A stretch of DNA of 59,379 bases from positions 1-59,379 of IMG/VR virus record IMGVR_UViG_3300020420_000015; one strand, given 5' to 3'. Positions 1 through 8,173 of the stretch are shown in pieces. Positions within the stretch are counted from its first letter, which is position 1. Every line of letters starts with the position of its first letter. Under the pieces are notes generated by a model that saw only the letters and a program-made list of their open reading frames with translations, did not search any database and was not told the origin of the DNA. Made by a program: the position numbers and the translations under genes. This DNA is from a virus.

Positions 1-77
1 TGCAACACATGACCCGGAATTTCCACCCCGTTGTTTGTTGTCTTCTCATTTATTGTATCTACGAATAATGTTGACAT
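1..77 (-). CDS. Tail-fibre cassette protein, N-terminal fragment cut by the window edge
   Basis: This is the start of a leftward gene whose remainder lies outside the window. It encodes the first 25 residues (beginning MSTLFVDTINEKTTNNG). The DNA is identical to 58620-58696, the start of the complete 181-residue gene at 58151-58696. The identity stops at the ATG, and the next gene upstream differs between the two places. It is most likely the same locus seen twice because the contig ends overlap. Confidence 0.8.
   Translation of the reverse strand, partial: MSTLFVDTINEKTTNNGVEIPGHVL
1..77. repeat. End overlap, left copy (matches 58620-58696)
   Basis: The first 77 bases are identical to 58620-58696. 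Similarity resumes at 605-767 against 59217-59379. With the intervening adhesin gene different, this is best read as overlapping ends of a circular or permuted genome with allelic variation. Confidence 0.75.
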
Positions 78-80
78 GAT

Positions 81-617
81 TTAACCCACTAAAAACCCAC
101 TAAATGTCGGGTTGTATGCTGCCGATTGTGTATGTGCATAAACGTATTGATTTTCTACATATATCCGCACATAGTCACCAGAATTTAATGTAACACTAAC
201 TGAACAAGACAGATTTGGATAATGATTACCACCTGCTGCATACCCATAACCAGATGCGATTGTAGACCAATTACTACCACTATCTGTAGATTTTTCTATT
301 TTAACCCAACCTTGGTTATCTGCGGGTATCACAGAAGCCGCTGAATTACATCCAAATCCAGTAAATGAAAAATTATAAAACCCAGTTACAGGAACTTCAA
401 ACCTATTATTTGAAGTACTATAATGTGAGCCAACATTAGCAATAACAGTGTTAAAATTATAATGACCAGTTTGGGCAGCAGAAGTAGTTGATTCATATTG
501 TACAACAGAAAACGCTGGCCTAGTAGGAGTTGTAACCCTATCGCCACTGTCAATTACTAACGCATCTGTACTGCCAGCCGCTCTTCTAATCTTATCTACA
601 TTTAGTATCGAAGCCAT
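81..617 (-). CDS. C1q/TNF-like trimeric adhesin, tail-fibre cassette (allele 1)
   Basis: This 178-residue protein has a short N-terminal stem (MASILNVDKIRRAAG) followed by a beta-rich domain resembling bacterial and phage C1q-like jelly rolls. The pattern includes NVGSHYSTSNNRFEVPVTGFYNFSF, read here as two adjacent motifs, and it ends in GFLVG. Such domains usually form trimeric heads on fibres and bind the host surface. The stem matches the 174-residue protein at 58705-59229 but the head does not, although both sit between the same neighbours. A very similar head is fused to a different stem in the 281-residue protein at 1848-2693. The receptor-binding role is inferred from fold and context. 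Confidence 0.7.
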   Translation of the reverse strand: MASILNVDKIRRAAGSTDALVIDSGDRVTTPTRPAFSVVQYESTTSAAQTGHYNFNTVIANVGSHYSTSNNRFEVPVTGFYNFSFTGFGCNSAASVIPADNQGWVKIEKSTDSGSNWSTIASGYGYAAGGNHYPNLSCSVSVTLNSGDYVRIYVENQYVYAHTQSAAYNPTFSGFLVG

Positions 618-624
618 CTGTGCC

Positions 625-1353
625 TCACAGTATTGTCAAATTACCGTTGACGGTAATTGTAGTTGATGAACCTATAGTCAATGGACCAATCGCTAATGCA
701 TTTTTAGTTGATGCTATTGTAGTGTTCTCACTCACACTTTGTCCATTGGTGCGAAACACAGCGGTATCAACTGTGGTATTAGTGGTCTGAAACTGCGTAG
801 CTGTAATCTCAGCCGCAAATGTACCACCACTAGACTTGCTGACTGTATCTGTCACAGTAAAAGCACGGAAGGCACGGATGACTAACTCATCGTTTACCGT
901 TGCACCAGAACTTAGTGTGATTGTGTCACCATTGCTGGCGGTAAAGTCTGAACTATCAAGATGCACACCGTTTAGATATACGTCTACATCGTTACCAGAG
1001 AAGGCCAGTATCGCACCGTTAGCATCCGCACCTGTAAACGCGGTTTGGCTTGCTGTTGCTGTATACTTAAACAACTGCATTGCAAAGCTGGTAGGCTGGT
1101 CTACGGCACGACCAAAGAAGCGTACAGTAATTACATCGCCATTAGCTGGAGCGGCAGAAAAGGTTAGTGTTGTTCCTTGCGCGGTATATGCCTTACCTAT
1201 ACCCGGCTCTTGCACTACGTTACCGATTGTTACAATTAGTGCCTCACCGCTAACAACGCTTTGTGCCAGCGTAAACGCTGTTGCGCTTCCAGTGCCTGTA
1301 AAGGTCTGGAAGCTGATGTCACCTACATTTGGGTCAATGCCTATATATGCCAT
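625..1353 (-). CDS. Tail-fibre protein with an AYIG-type N-terminal domain
   Basis: This 242-residue virion protein begins MAYIGIDPNVGD and continues with a TGTGSATAFTL motif and a QEPG-G-YTAQGTTLTF block. The same domain recurs in the protein at 1848-2693 and in many phage fibres. A second copy of the block appears near residues 90-165 (TASQTAFTGAD through DELVIRAF), so the protein is an internal tandem duplication. The C-terminus is a small beta repeat. A second version of the C-terminal end begins at 59237 and runs off the right edge. The stop overlaps nothing; the start overlaps the upstream stop by one base. Confidence 0.65.
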   Translation of the reverse strand: MAYIGIDPNVGDISFQTFTGTGSATAFTLAQSVVSGEALIVTIGNVVQEPGIGKAYTAQGTTLTFSAAPANGDVITVRFFGRAVDQPTSFAMQLFKYTATASQTAFTGADANGAILAFSGNDVDVYLNGVHLDSSDFTASNGDTITLSSGATVNDELVIRAFRAFTVTDTVSKSSGGTFAAEITATQFQTTNTTVDTAVFRTNGQSVSENTTIASTKNALAIGPLTIGSSTTITVNGNLTIL

Positions 1354-1838
1354 TATCCTACTATTTCCATTAAAGTAATAAAGCTAGTCCAACGGTCACC
1401 TCTTTGACACTGTAGTGGATAACTGGTGCTATAGGACTTCGCCTGTGTTTTATAAGTAACTGCACTTGTAGTACTAGGACTATCTAATTGGCTGTGTGTG
1501 GCATACCCCCTGAAAGATATATCTCCACCTGTGTTCATGTAATTTTGATAGGTATCTGTTACCGCTGAAATATTTGTGCTTCCTCTTAAAATAACTATTG
1601 TCCCGCCGTATCTTTGAAAATAGATATGTTGATTTATCATCACAAAGATTTTGTTTGATGCCGAAGAAGGTGTAATTGATGCAGAAAGATTAGTGTCACT
1701 GAGGGTCGAAGTCGAGCCGTGAGACGAAGCCGTTGTTGTGCTACCTTGTACGACCTGTATAACAGTGCCAGTAGGCATAATCGCAGAGGTAATCGCACCA
1801 GTTGCCAAAGAGTTTGTTTTAATTTTGCTTAATGGCAT
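1353..1838 (-). CDS. Tail-fibre cassette protein, TGTVIQVVQ family
   Basis: This 161-residue beta-rich protein has an N-terminal stem MPLSKIKTNSLATGAITSA followed by MPTGTVIQVVQ. It shares a domain plan with the proteins at 2693-3292 and 58151-58696: a TVLQIQ-like strand, ITPSSASNKI, then LDSPSTTSAVTYK, and an LMEI C-terminal end. The three paralogues indicate duplication of a fibre cassette. It is probably a fibre head or shaft subunit. No enzyme motif is visible. Confidence 0.65.
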   Translation of the reverse strand: MPLSKIKTNSLATGAITSAIMPTGTVIQVVQGSTTTASSHGSTSTLSDTNLSASITPSSASNKIFVMINQHIYFQRYGGTIVILRGSTNISAVTDTYQNYMNTGGDISFRGYATHSQLDSPSTTSAVTYKTQAKSYSTSYPLQCQRGDRWTSFITLMEIVG

Positions 1839-1847
1839 TTCAAACTC

Positions 1848-2693
1848 CTATCCTACTAAAAATCCACTAAAACGAATGTCATAAGTCCCGCTATTATCTC
1901 CATAAAGATAACCGTTGGCGACATTTACGCGAATATAATCTCCAGACGTCAACTCTATAGTTCCTGAACAAGCCATATTAGGATAGCTGGTAGTACTATT
2001 AAAATAAGCATAACTATGAGTAAAAACTGTATAACTAGAGCCAGTATTTGTTGAGCGTTCAAGTTGAACTTTAACCGCCGATTGGGCGGCTACTTGACCG
2101 CCACCTGAATTACACCCTAAGGCAGAAAAATTAAAGTTATAAATGCCAGCGATAGGCACAACAAACCTATCGTTAGATATGTCAAAATGTGAACCAACAT
2201 TTGTGTGCACTGTATTAAAATTAATAACACCAGTAAAAGCTGATGTGCTAGATGAATCTTGAGCTACAAAAAAAGCTGGCCTTGCTGGCGTAAGTATGCG
2301 GCCAGTGCTATCAATCGTCATGGCTGTATTAGTGCCGCTACTGTCCTTTATCGTTGGAACATTCAAACTAGTAAACGTACCTGTGGTAGCGGACAATGCC
2401 TGATTAGGGTCATGCTCCAGCCGTGTTGTTACTTCTGCCTGACCGCGATAGATAACGTACACGTTACCTGTGCCAGAGGGCGGTGCTTCATCAAACGTCA
2501 GGGTAGTTCCTGTGGCTGTGTATGACTTACCAGAACCGGGTTCCTGTTGCACGTTGTCAACGAATACCTCAAGCTCTTCACCAGTGTTCACAGCGCGGTT
2601 AAGTGTGAACGCGGTCGCCGAACCTGTGCCGTTGAAGGACTGGCTCGTTGTCTTTGTCAGAGATTTGTTTGGTTGTGCGCCGATGTATGCCAT
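1848..2693 (-). CDS. Tail-fibre protein: AYIG stem fused to C1q-like head
   Basis: This 281-residue fusion has an AYIG domain at about residues 1-95 (MAYIGAQPNKS, then GTGSATAFTL and QEPGSGKSYTATGTTLTF). A linker follows (residues 95-140), then a C1q-like head (about 140-281) nearly parallel to that of the protein at 81-617, including NVGSHFDISNDRFVVPIAG and the final GFLVG. It shows how heads are shuffled between stems in this locus. Spacing to neighbours is tight, so the cassette is probably transcribed as one unit. Confidence 0.65.
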   Translation of the reverse strand: MAYIGAQPNKSLTKTTSQSFNGTGSATAFTLNRAVNTGEELEVFVDNVQQEPGSGKSYTATGTTLTFDEAPPSGTGNVYVIYRGQAEVTTRLEHDPNQALSATTGTFTSLNVPTIKDSSGTNTAMTIDSTGRILTPARPAFFVAQDSSSTSAFTGVINFNTVHTNVGSHFDISNDRFVVPIAGIYNFNFSALGCNSGGGQVAAQSAVKVQLERSTNTGSSYTVFTHSYAYFNSTTSYPNMACSGTIELTSGDYIRVNVANGYLYGDNSGTYDIRFSGFLVG

Positions 2694-3292
2694 TATACTG
2701 CTATCTCTGTTACGCTGATAAATGATGTGCCTCTTTCATATTGATAACCATCCGAATCTGATACAGTTCTATTAGTGTACCATGCATAATTTGTACCGCT
2801 TCCTTGATAAACCCCTACTTTATACGTCACTTGAGAAGTCGTTGAGGGTGTATCAAAGTAGCTGTAAATTACGTGTTCTGGCGTAGACCCTGCATTGGCA
2901 GCTTCATAAGTTAAAGATGTACCCATAAGAACACCTACTGCTCTGCCGCTAGCCGCTGGCGCACTTAACTTTGTTGAATCTCTATAAAAAAACCAAACTG
3001 AATTATATTTAGGAGAGTCCGCCGCCCACTCACCGTTTACCATTGCATCGATTCTTATAATGCTACTGGTTGATGTGGGAGTGATATTTACCGTTAAATG
3101 ACTAAATGCTACATCTGTTTGAGTTGCACAAGTAGTAGAGGTTGTGTCCGTGTACTGTGTGCGTTGTATTTGCAACACAGTGCCAGCAGGCATGGAAGCA
3201 GAGGTGATTGCACCGCTTGCTAACTGACTCGAACCTACAGAATTAGCGGGTAAAGAGGCTATTTGATTTGCGCCTATTGTACTTAATGCCAT
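2693..3292 (-). CDS. Tail-fibre cassette protein, TGTVLQIQ family paralogue
   Basis: This beta-rich protein is about 199 residues long. The ATG at 3292 overlaps the upstream stop (TGATG) and is preferred to a TTG one codon earlier. It has a stem rich in A, S and G (NQIASLPANSVGSSQLASG), then AGTVLQIQRTQYTD, NITPTSTSSIIRI and DTPSTTSQVTYKV, ending RGTSFISVTEIAV. It is a paralogue of the proteins at 1353-1838 and 58151-58696. A structural fibre role is inferred from family and position. Confidence 0.65.
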   Translation of the reverse strand: MALSTIGANQIASLPANSVGSSQLASGAITSASMPAGTVLQIQRTQYTDTTSTTCATQTDVAFSHLTVNITPTSTSSIIRIDAMVNGEWAADSPKYNSVWFFYRDSTKLSAPAASGRAVGVLMGTSLTYEAANAGSTPEHVIYSYFDTPSTTSQVTYKVGVYQGSGTNYAWYTNRTVSDSDGYQYERGTSFISVTEIAV

Positions 3293-3621
3293 CAAGTAAT
3301 CTCCAGTACAGACAGGGTAACATCAGCCGCTGATGCTTGACTTGCTGTTATTCTCAAGATGTCAGAAGCATTCATCACAATCTTTTGGTCGCCGCCAACT
3401 GCTACCAATGATGAACCAACAGGAACAATAGCTGATTTTACAATGTGAACATTGTCGCCATCGTTATTGATTAACTGTACATTTACCGTAATTGACACTG
3501 TTAATATATTGGCAATGTTCAAGCCGATGATTGTTGTTTCTGTCGCGCTGGGGCAGGTGTAAACATCTGCGTTGGATGTCCCTACTGCGGTGTCTGTAAA
3601 TGTTTTAAATGCGTTAGCCAT
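3292..3621 (-). CDS. Small virion protein, possible fibre-associated beta protein
   Basis: This 109-residue protein starts MANAFKTFTDTAVGTS and contains VYTCPSATETTIIGLNIAN and a C-terminal VTLSVLEIT. The sequence is almost all beta-strand and small residues, like the small structural proteins that precede fibres in marine phage genomes. No domain of known activity is visible. Position between fibre cassettes and small tail proteins suggests a virion component. Confidence 0.6.
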   Translation of the reverse strand: MANAFKTFTDTAVGTSNADVYTCPSATETTIIGLNIANILTVSITVNVQLINNDGDNVHIVKSAIVPVGSSLVAVGGDQKIVMNASDILRITASQASAADVTLSVLEIT

Positions 3622-3625
3622 TTTT

Positions 3626-4006
3626 CTATCCCAATGCTATTGCGAATGCCAATGCATTCGGGTCTTGTTCTGTAAAACCTTGCACCGCATTACTTGCATC
3701 CAAGAACACAGCCTTTTCTGCTGGCAACGTGCAGAAAATAGTGCGAGTTCCTGATGTCCAATTAACAGCGCTATCAGAGTTACTGGACTGCAATATTGTG
3801 GTACGGGCCAAGAGTGTGCCAGATGCAGTGTAGGTTCCAATGCCAATCTCAAAGTCAGTTCCGTCCGTGCAGGCATAATAGGTAGTGTTACTATTACCTA
3901 TTTGACTAAACGCCTCAAAACCAGTTACCGCACCAGCAAGCGTATAAGTGCCTGTTCCGGTGGTGGTAGTAGTTTCTTTTATTCTGTCTTTAAGAACAAG
4001 CGCCAT
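3626..4006 (-). CDS. Small virion protein of unknown role
   Basis: This 126-residue protein begins MALVLKDRIKETTTTTGTG and contains YTLAGAVTGFEAF, a TILQSSN motif and a C-terminal AIALG. I recognise it only as a small protein commonly seen beside phage tail genes. Its start overlaps the stop of the upstream gene by one base, indicating translational coupling. It is probably a minor structural protein; function is unknown. Confidence 0.6.
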   Translation of the reverse strand: MALVLKDRIKETTTTTGTGTYTLAGAVTGFEAFSQIGNSNTTYYACTDGTDFEIGIGTYTASGTLLARTTILQSSNSDSAVNWTSGTRTIFCTLPAEKAVFLDASNAVQGFTEQDPNALAFAIALG

Positions 4007-4479
4007 TACTTTAACTCAATTTCAAGATTCCCAGCGTTGATACGGAAGATATCGCCCGTAGCGATAGTCTTTGACGCATCTAATGCACCGATAAACAGGA
4101 CATTGCCGCCACTGCCTTCTGTCACCAAACTGGCGCTTGCATGAGTCGCTATAAATGCGTGTGTGACCGTATTGCTTGTTCCGCCTGATGCTGCAAACTC
4201 TATATTGTTAGTGTTTGTAGCTTTTTGTGCTTCAGTGGTATCTGACGTTACGGTCCAGTTTGCCGCTGTAACTTGCAATCGGGCATAGTTTGTGAAGGTG
4301 GCCTCTGTAATTACAGGAGCGTCTGTTTCACCAGAGGTATTATTAAAGTTAGATACCGCTGTTGCCAGCCCAACATATATGCTGTCACCGGGGGTTGAAA
4401 AGGAACCAGCGTTATTCTTGAACAAAAAGTTAAGTAACTTATTCTCAAGAAACGTGGTTGCCGCGTTACTCGTTGCCAT
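4006..4479 (-). CDS. Virion structural protein of the small beta-sandwich type
   Basis: This 157-residue protein begins MATSNAATTFLENKLLNFLF and has a beta-rich core containing IYVGLATAVSNFNN and GNVLFIGALDASKTIATGD. A similar domain plan (FKIALF and a late GTFAITIP strand) is seen in the 139-residue neighbour at 5164-5583, so the two may be distant paralogues. Such proteins often form tail or head surface structures. Function is inferred only from neighbourhood. Confidence 0.6.
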   Translation of the reverse strand: MATSNAATTFLENKLLNFLFKNNAGSFSTPGDSIYVGLATAVSNFNNTSGETDAPVITEATFTNYARLQVTAANWTVTSDTTEAQKATNTNNIEFAASGGTSNTVTHAFIATHASASLVTEGSGGNVLFIGALDASKTIATGDIFRINAGNLEIELK

Positions 4480-4489
4480 TTCTTACTCC

Positions 4490-5164
4490 TTATGTGCGAG
4501 GACGCTTTGGCAATCCCTGCCTATATGCGTCATCATTTTCTCTTGCCTCAGCAAGGTCTTTTAATCTTGTCATTGCCTCTTGGAAACGACCCTCATACAT
4601 GGATATAACATCCTGCTCACCCTTCATGTAAATATACGCCTCTATCAAAGAACCGTAAAGAAGGGCATTGGAAGCGTTTTTGCTTAACCATGTATACTCA
4701 CTGTTTGCGCCAGCAGTCAGGCTTGCTGGTCGATAGTAATAATGCAACTCCACAGTATATGCTTGGTCCGGCGTTGGACCCAGTATGAAGTTTGCCTGAA
4801 CCTGACCTGAAGATGTCGCGGTGGCATCAAAGAAAGCGTAATATTTAGGAACGCCTGTTGTTGCCCTGTTGGGATACGCCTCTCTAATAAAATTAACGTC
4901 TTTTTCTATTAAGAAGTTTTCACTGCTTGCAGTGGTTATGAATAAAGAAAACGGAGCGAGAAAGTCTGCTGGGGTAGAAAGATACTCGTTATTTTGAGTA
5001 AGTGCAGATGTGGCGTTCTTTCTAAAGTTTTCTAAATCTACGTTTGAAAAAATGCGGTCTTCAGCAGAGCGAATAAAAACAGGCAGGTTTGTTACAAAAC
5101 CTGTTTCGTCATTCTCAGTAAAATCTTGTATAGCCTGCTTTAGCTCTGAATACGAATAAGACAT
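4490..5164 (-). CDS. Probable head-tail adaptor-like virion protein
   Basis: This 224-residue protein has a helical N-terminus (MSYSYSELKQAIQDFTEND), a central beta region and a helical C-terminus rich in charged residues. The NAEDRI-like FIRSAEDRIF and the LHYYYRPASLT and SKNASNALLYGSLIEAY motifs are typical of a widespread podovirus protein that is often annotated as an adaptor or connector component. It resembles, at low level, the gp4-like protein at 7496-8173. The role is inferred; it shares a one-base overlap with the next gene. Confidence 0.55.
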   Translation of the reverse strand: MSYSYSELKQAIQDFTENDETGFVTNLPVFIRSAEDRIFSNVDLENFRKNATSALTQNNEYLSTPADFLAPFSLFITTASSENFLIEKDVNFIREAYPNRATTGVPKYYAFFDATATSSGQVQANFILGPTPDQAYTVELHYYYRPASLTAGANSEYTWLSKNASNALLYGSLIEAYIYMKGEQDVISMYEGRFQEAMTRLKDLAEARENDDAYRQGLPKRPRT

Positions 5165-5583
5165 TAATCAATCCTGACTACCGCTGTTCCTGACGCCGCT
5201 GCGGGTATTGTTATTGCAAAAGTACCAGATGATACTGTTTGGTCGCCGCCAAAAGCAAAAGCTGCCACTGCTTTGTTTGATTTGCTAGAGTTATAAATAA
5301 GTGCGCCATTTGCAGTAAATGAAGCGCTTGTCCAAGAGGGGTCATTAAAATCCACAAAAGCAGATGTTCCGTCTGTGGTTGGCGCAACTACGGTCAACGC
5401 AACCCCGCCAGCGCTATACCCTGAACCGGAAATCTCGTTAGATGTGGAGTAAGCGGTGGTAGAAGCTCCTAGACTCGCGCTGCTAGTAAACAGAGCAATC
5501 TTAAATGTATCTGATGTAAAATCATGTGTCGCTTCAAAAAGCTCTTTTTTAAAACTTGTACACATCGCTGTAGTTATAGCCAT
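5164..5583 (-). CDS. Small virion beta-sandwich protein
   Basis: This 139-residue protein starts MAITTAMCTSFKKELFEATHD, followed by FKIALFTSSASLG, SGYSAGGVALT and a C-terminal TFAITIPAAAS. The pattern is one I associate with minor structural proteins in phage tail regions. No catalytic residues are apparent. It lies between two other structural genes with one-base or short spacing, so it is likely part of the same late transcript. Confidence 0.6.
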   Translation of the reverse strand: MAITTAMCTSFKKELFEATHDFTSDTFKIALFTSSASLGASTTAYSTSNEISGSGYSAGGVALTVVAPTTDGTSAFVDFNDPSWTSASFTANGALIYNSSKSNKAVAAFAFGGDQTVSSGTFAITIPAAASGTAVVRID

Positions 5584-5595
5584 TTTAAAATCTCA

Positions 5596-6249
5596 TCATA
5601 CTATTGTTATATTTCCAACCATGGCGCTATGGTTAGTACACTGATACACCAAAGATGTATCACTTGGTTCGTGCGGGACAATAAACTGTGTCAGTCCAGT
5701 GGTGGAGTTATAATTTTCTGTCACCCCTGTTGTAAAGGCAGAACCGCCATTAGATGTTCTAATTTGCAAGGGATGGCTTGATACATTAGCTGTATTATCA
5801 ATTAAGTAGGTATGACCCTTGTAGAAAGTAAAGTTCGGGTTGTTGCCTGATGTCGCGCCGGGGCCAGTAAACGTATACGCCGAACTTCCGCTAGTGCCAG
5901 CGGTGTACTTTGTAACAGGCCCAGTAGTCTCATCATTCAATCGTATCCAATTACCGCCATGAGCAAAGTACAAACCCCCTGTAGCGTGAACATGAGCTAC
6001 AGCCCCATGATAAGTTGATGCGCTTGGTAAGTCACTTAAAGCAGCATAATAGAAAACAATCTTATTTGCGCCAGAGCTAACATCAAAGAGGCCATTAGCA
6101 TCTATGATATCAGTTAGCACACTGGAACTGTTTCCCAATGCCGCATAAATCTCATTGAAGTTATCGTTTATTTTATCCGCTCCAACACGAAGTGTATCGC
6201 CACTTCCATCATTTGCGCTTGAGCCAATTCCTACTGTTTGCTTTGCCAT
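5596..6249 (-). CDS. Virion protein with fibre-type N-terminus and cupredoxin-like C-terminal domain
   Basis: This 217-residue protein has an N-terminal domain (MAKQTVGIGSSANDGSGDTL, then INDNFNEIYAAL) typical of phage fibre attachment regions. The C-terminal ~90 residues look like a small blue-copper fold: a strand NFTFYKGHTYLIDN, then SSHPLQI, then YQCTNHSAMVGNITIV. The His, the CxxH and the following Met match the order of copper ligands in plastocyanin-like proteins, although the His-Met spacing is shorter. Metal binding is inferred, not shown. Similar domains occur in other marine phage structural proteins. Confidence 0.6.
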   Translation of the reverse strand: MAKQTVGIGSSANDGSGDTLRVGADKINDNFNEIYAALGNSSSVLTDIIDANGLFDVSSGANKIVFYYAALSDLPSASTYHGAVAHVHATGGLYFAHGGNWIRLNDETTGPVTKYTAGTSGSSAYTFTGPGATSGNNPNFTFYKGHTYLIDNTANVSSHPLQIRTSNGGSAFTTGVTENYNSTTGLTQFIVPHEPSDTSLVYQCTNHSAMVGNITIV

Positions 6250-6720
6250 TTACCCCTCGTCAAAGGTTTTGTTTGTAGAGTCAAGTGTAACACTTGTAGA
6301 GTCATAGGTCGATGCTGCGCCTATTGACATATTACCAGCACTACCCACACCAAATACCGCACTAAGCTGCAAGGAAACATTCTGTGCAGGAACGGGCGCT
6401 CCACTTGTTGTTACTTCGCCAACCCTTCCAATGCCAAATCCAACATTAACTTGCGTTAAAGTAGATACATCAAATGTCGGAAACGTAATTGTAACCGAAT
6501 CTGAGAATCTATCTGGCCTTGCATTGGACAATGATTGAGGGTCGTTAATTCTAATCCGCCCAAGAAAGTTTTGGGGGTGGTCTGGGTCAGCAACATCATT
6601 GCCGACCCTTAGACCAGTTTTAACGCCATTACGAAACTCAAAAACAAGGTCTGATAATTTATACCTAAACCCTGTTTTATCGCAAAAGCCAAACGCGTAT
6701 TTTCCTCTAGCTAACGGCAT
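6250..6720 (-). CDS. Conserved virion protein of unknown role
   Basis: This 156-residue protein begins MPLARGKYAFGFCDKTGFRY and contains DVADPDHPQNFLGR. This N-terminus is a recurring signature in marine phages and carries the only cysteine. The C-terminal half is beta-rich and repetitive (VGFGIGRVGEV, then LSAVFGVGSAG), suggesting a structural role. I recognise the family but not its function. It is separated from neighbours by only a few bases. Confidence 0.6.
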   Translation of the reverse strand: MPLARGKYAFGFCDKTGFRYKLSDLVFEFRNGVKTGLRVGNDVADPDHPQNFLGRIRINDPQSLSNARPDRFSDSVTITFPTFDVSTLTQVNVGFGIGRVGEVTTSGAPVPAQNVSLQLSAVFGVGSAGNMSIGAASTYDSTSVTLDSTNKTFDEG

Positions 6721-6723
6721 TTA

Positions 6724-7494
6724 TTATCCTGCGCGAGTAAATCGCTTGCCCTTTGTGGCCGCACCAGCGCCACGAACCATACCACCAGATTTGTACCCTA
6801 GTCCTTTTTTCATCATGCCGCCTGCTCCTTTTCTGCCGACCCGCCGAGAAACCTTAGTTGGCTTCTTCTTATTAGCTGCCTTCATTTGAGCAATTAACGC
6901 GTCCTTTTTTACCTTTGGCACAGCGGAACGAGCGTCTTTTACCGTCGCCGCCTTCTTAGGCGTTGGAGTGGTTTGAGCGCCAGTATTCTTGGCCTCATTA
7001 CGCATAGCGCTAGTTACTGCGCGTTGCTGTCCTTTGTCCTTAGACCTCATCATGTTCATTTGGGTTTTAGACATACGGGCGTATGGATTTTTAGTTTTAG
7101 TATTGCCCGGAACGCTTCCTGCTTTAGGCATTTTAATCTTTTGACCTATGCGAATTTGATTAGCATTTTTAATGCCGGGGTTAGCTGTAAGAAGGGCCTG
7201 TATCGAAGTGTTATTATCTTTTGCAATTTGAGATAAGGTCATGCCCTTCTTTACTTCTACAGGACCACCCTTATTCATCTTGCCAATACCATCTGCGGCA
7301 AAGAACGGAACCTTCTTGCCGTCTTTTTCCACCATCTTTAGTTTACCGCCACCCTTTTTACGAGTCATATTTCGGCCTGTGGTGCGCTCTGTATTCATTG
7401 GGTGCTTTGGATTTGCGTGACGAGGACGTGAAGGAGGAGCCTTTGGCAACTTCTTCTTTTTCTTTTCGCCCTTTGGATTGTATTTCATTGGCAT
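6724..7494 (-). CDS. Very basic protein with a LysM domain
   Basis: This 256-residue, lysine-rich protein carries a central LysM domain, roughly residues 77-125 (KKGMTLSQIAKDNNTSIQAL, then NPGIKNANQI and IGQKIKMP), the fold that binds N-acetylglucosamine chains of peptidoglycan. The flanks are low-complexity K, P, R and A sequence. It stands at the tail-side end of the cluster of small basic proteins. It may be a virion protein contacting the cell wall during entry or DNA; both are inference. Confidence 0.65.
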   Translation of the reverse strand: MPMKYNPKGEKKKKKLPKAPPSRPRHANPKHPMNTERTTGRNMTRKKGGGKLKMVEKDGKKVPFFAADGIGKMNKGGPVEVKKGMTLSQIAKDNNTSIQALLTANPGIKNANQIRIGQKIKMPKAGSVPGNTKTKNPYARMSKTQMNMMRSKDKGQQRAVTSAMRNEAKNTGAQTTPTPKKAATVKDARSAVPKVKKDALIAQMKAANKKKPTKVSRRVGRKGAGGMMKKGLGYKSGGMVRGAGAATKGKRFTRAG

Positions 7495-7495
7495 A

Positions 7496-8173
7496 TTAGC
7501 CTCCTAAGTAAAACGTGTCGTATGGCACGAACTTGATTGACGATGAGTCTGAGTCTTCCCCTGCGGCAAGCTCAAATTGAAACTCATACTCTTGTTTAAG
7601 CGGAGCCACACGCGCCGCCACTTCTGGCCTTTTCATAGCAATGTAATAGGCCAAACCTGACACCAGACACGGAATAAACCGTGGCGGTACATCTGCACTT
7701 GTTCCTATCCCAGACGAGACGCCAGAGATTCCACGAAGGCGGTAATACGAGAGAGTATATGTGCTATCGTCCGGAACAGGCCAGAGAGTAACATTGACAG
7801 CCGTTGCTTGACGGTCAACAAATATTTGAGAGGGACGTCCCTGAGTGTTCTTTGAAGATTGTTGAGCATACGTTGAAACGCTGATACGGTCCAAATTCGT
7901 ATCCACCTGACTCGTACCCGTGCCTGTTCTAATTTGATGTTCAATGAGGTCAATAGTGTCTGTAGGCATAGCATAAGTTGCTGTGCCTGACGTAAGAGAT
8001 AAAGTACCCCCGTCAATAGTCCAGAGATTAAGCCCACGGTTCTGCCACTCCAATGTTAATAGGTTAAGGCTACGCCTAACTGTTTTAAGGTCGTAGCCAG
8101 TTGTCATTTGAAGACCTGCACGTTCAAACGCTTCATCAAATAGTTCTGGTAGGTCTGGTGTTACTACAGACAT
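7496..8173 (-). CDS. P22 gp4-like tail accessory / head-to-tail adaptor
   Basis: This 225-residue protein starts MSVVTPDLPELFDEAFERAG and contains LKTVRRSLNLLTLEWQNRG and YAMPTDTIDLIEHQIR, with LWPVPDD and FIPCLVSGLAYYIA later. This is the pattern of the gp4-like adaptor family of P22-type podoviruses, which adds to the portal ring and starts the short tail. Length and architecture fit. Its presence, with no tape-measure gene, is the main reason to infer podovirus morphology. Confidence 0.7.
   Translation of the reverse strand: MSVVTPDLPELFDEAFERAGLQMTTGYDLKTVRRSLNLLTLEWQNRGLNLWTIDGGTLSLTSGTATYAMPTDTIDLIEHQIRTGTGTSQVDTNLDRISVSTYAQQSSKNTQGRPSQIFVDRQATAVNVTLWPVPDDSTYTLSYYRLRGISGVSSGIGTSADVPPRFIPCLVSGLAYYIAMKRPEVAARVAPLKQEYEFQFELAAGEDSDSSSIKFVPYDTFYLGG

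Noticed and set aside
836-1378. 180-residue open frame on the plus strand, antisense to a fibre gene
   Set aside because: It mirrors the 625-1353 coding sequence, has no ribosome-binding context, and its product looks like the antisense of a repeat-rich gene.
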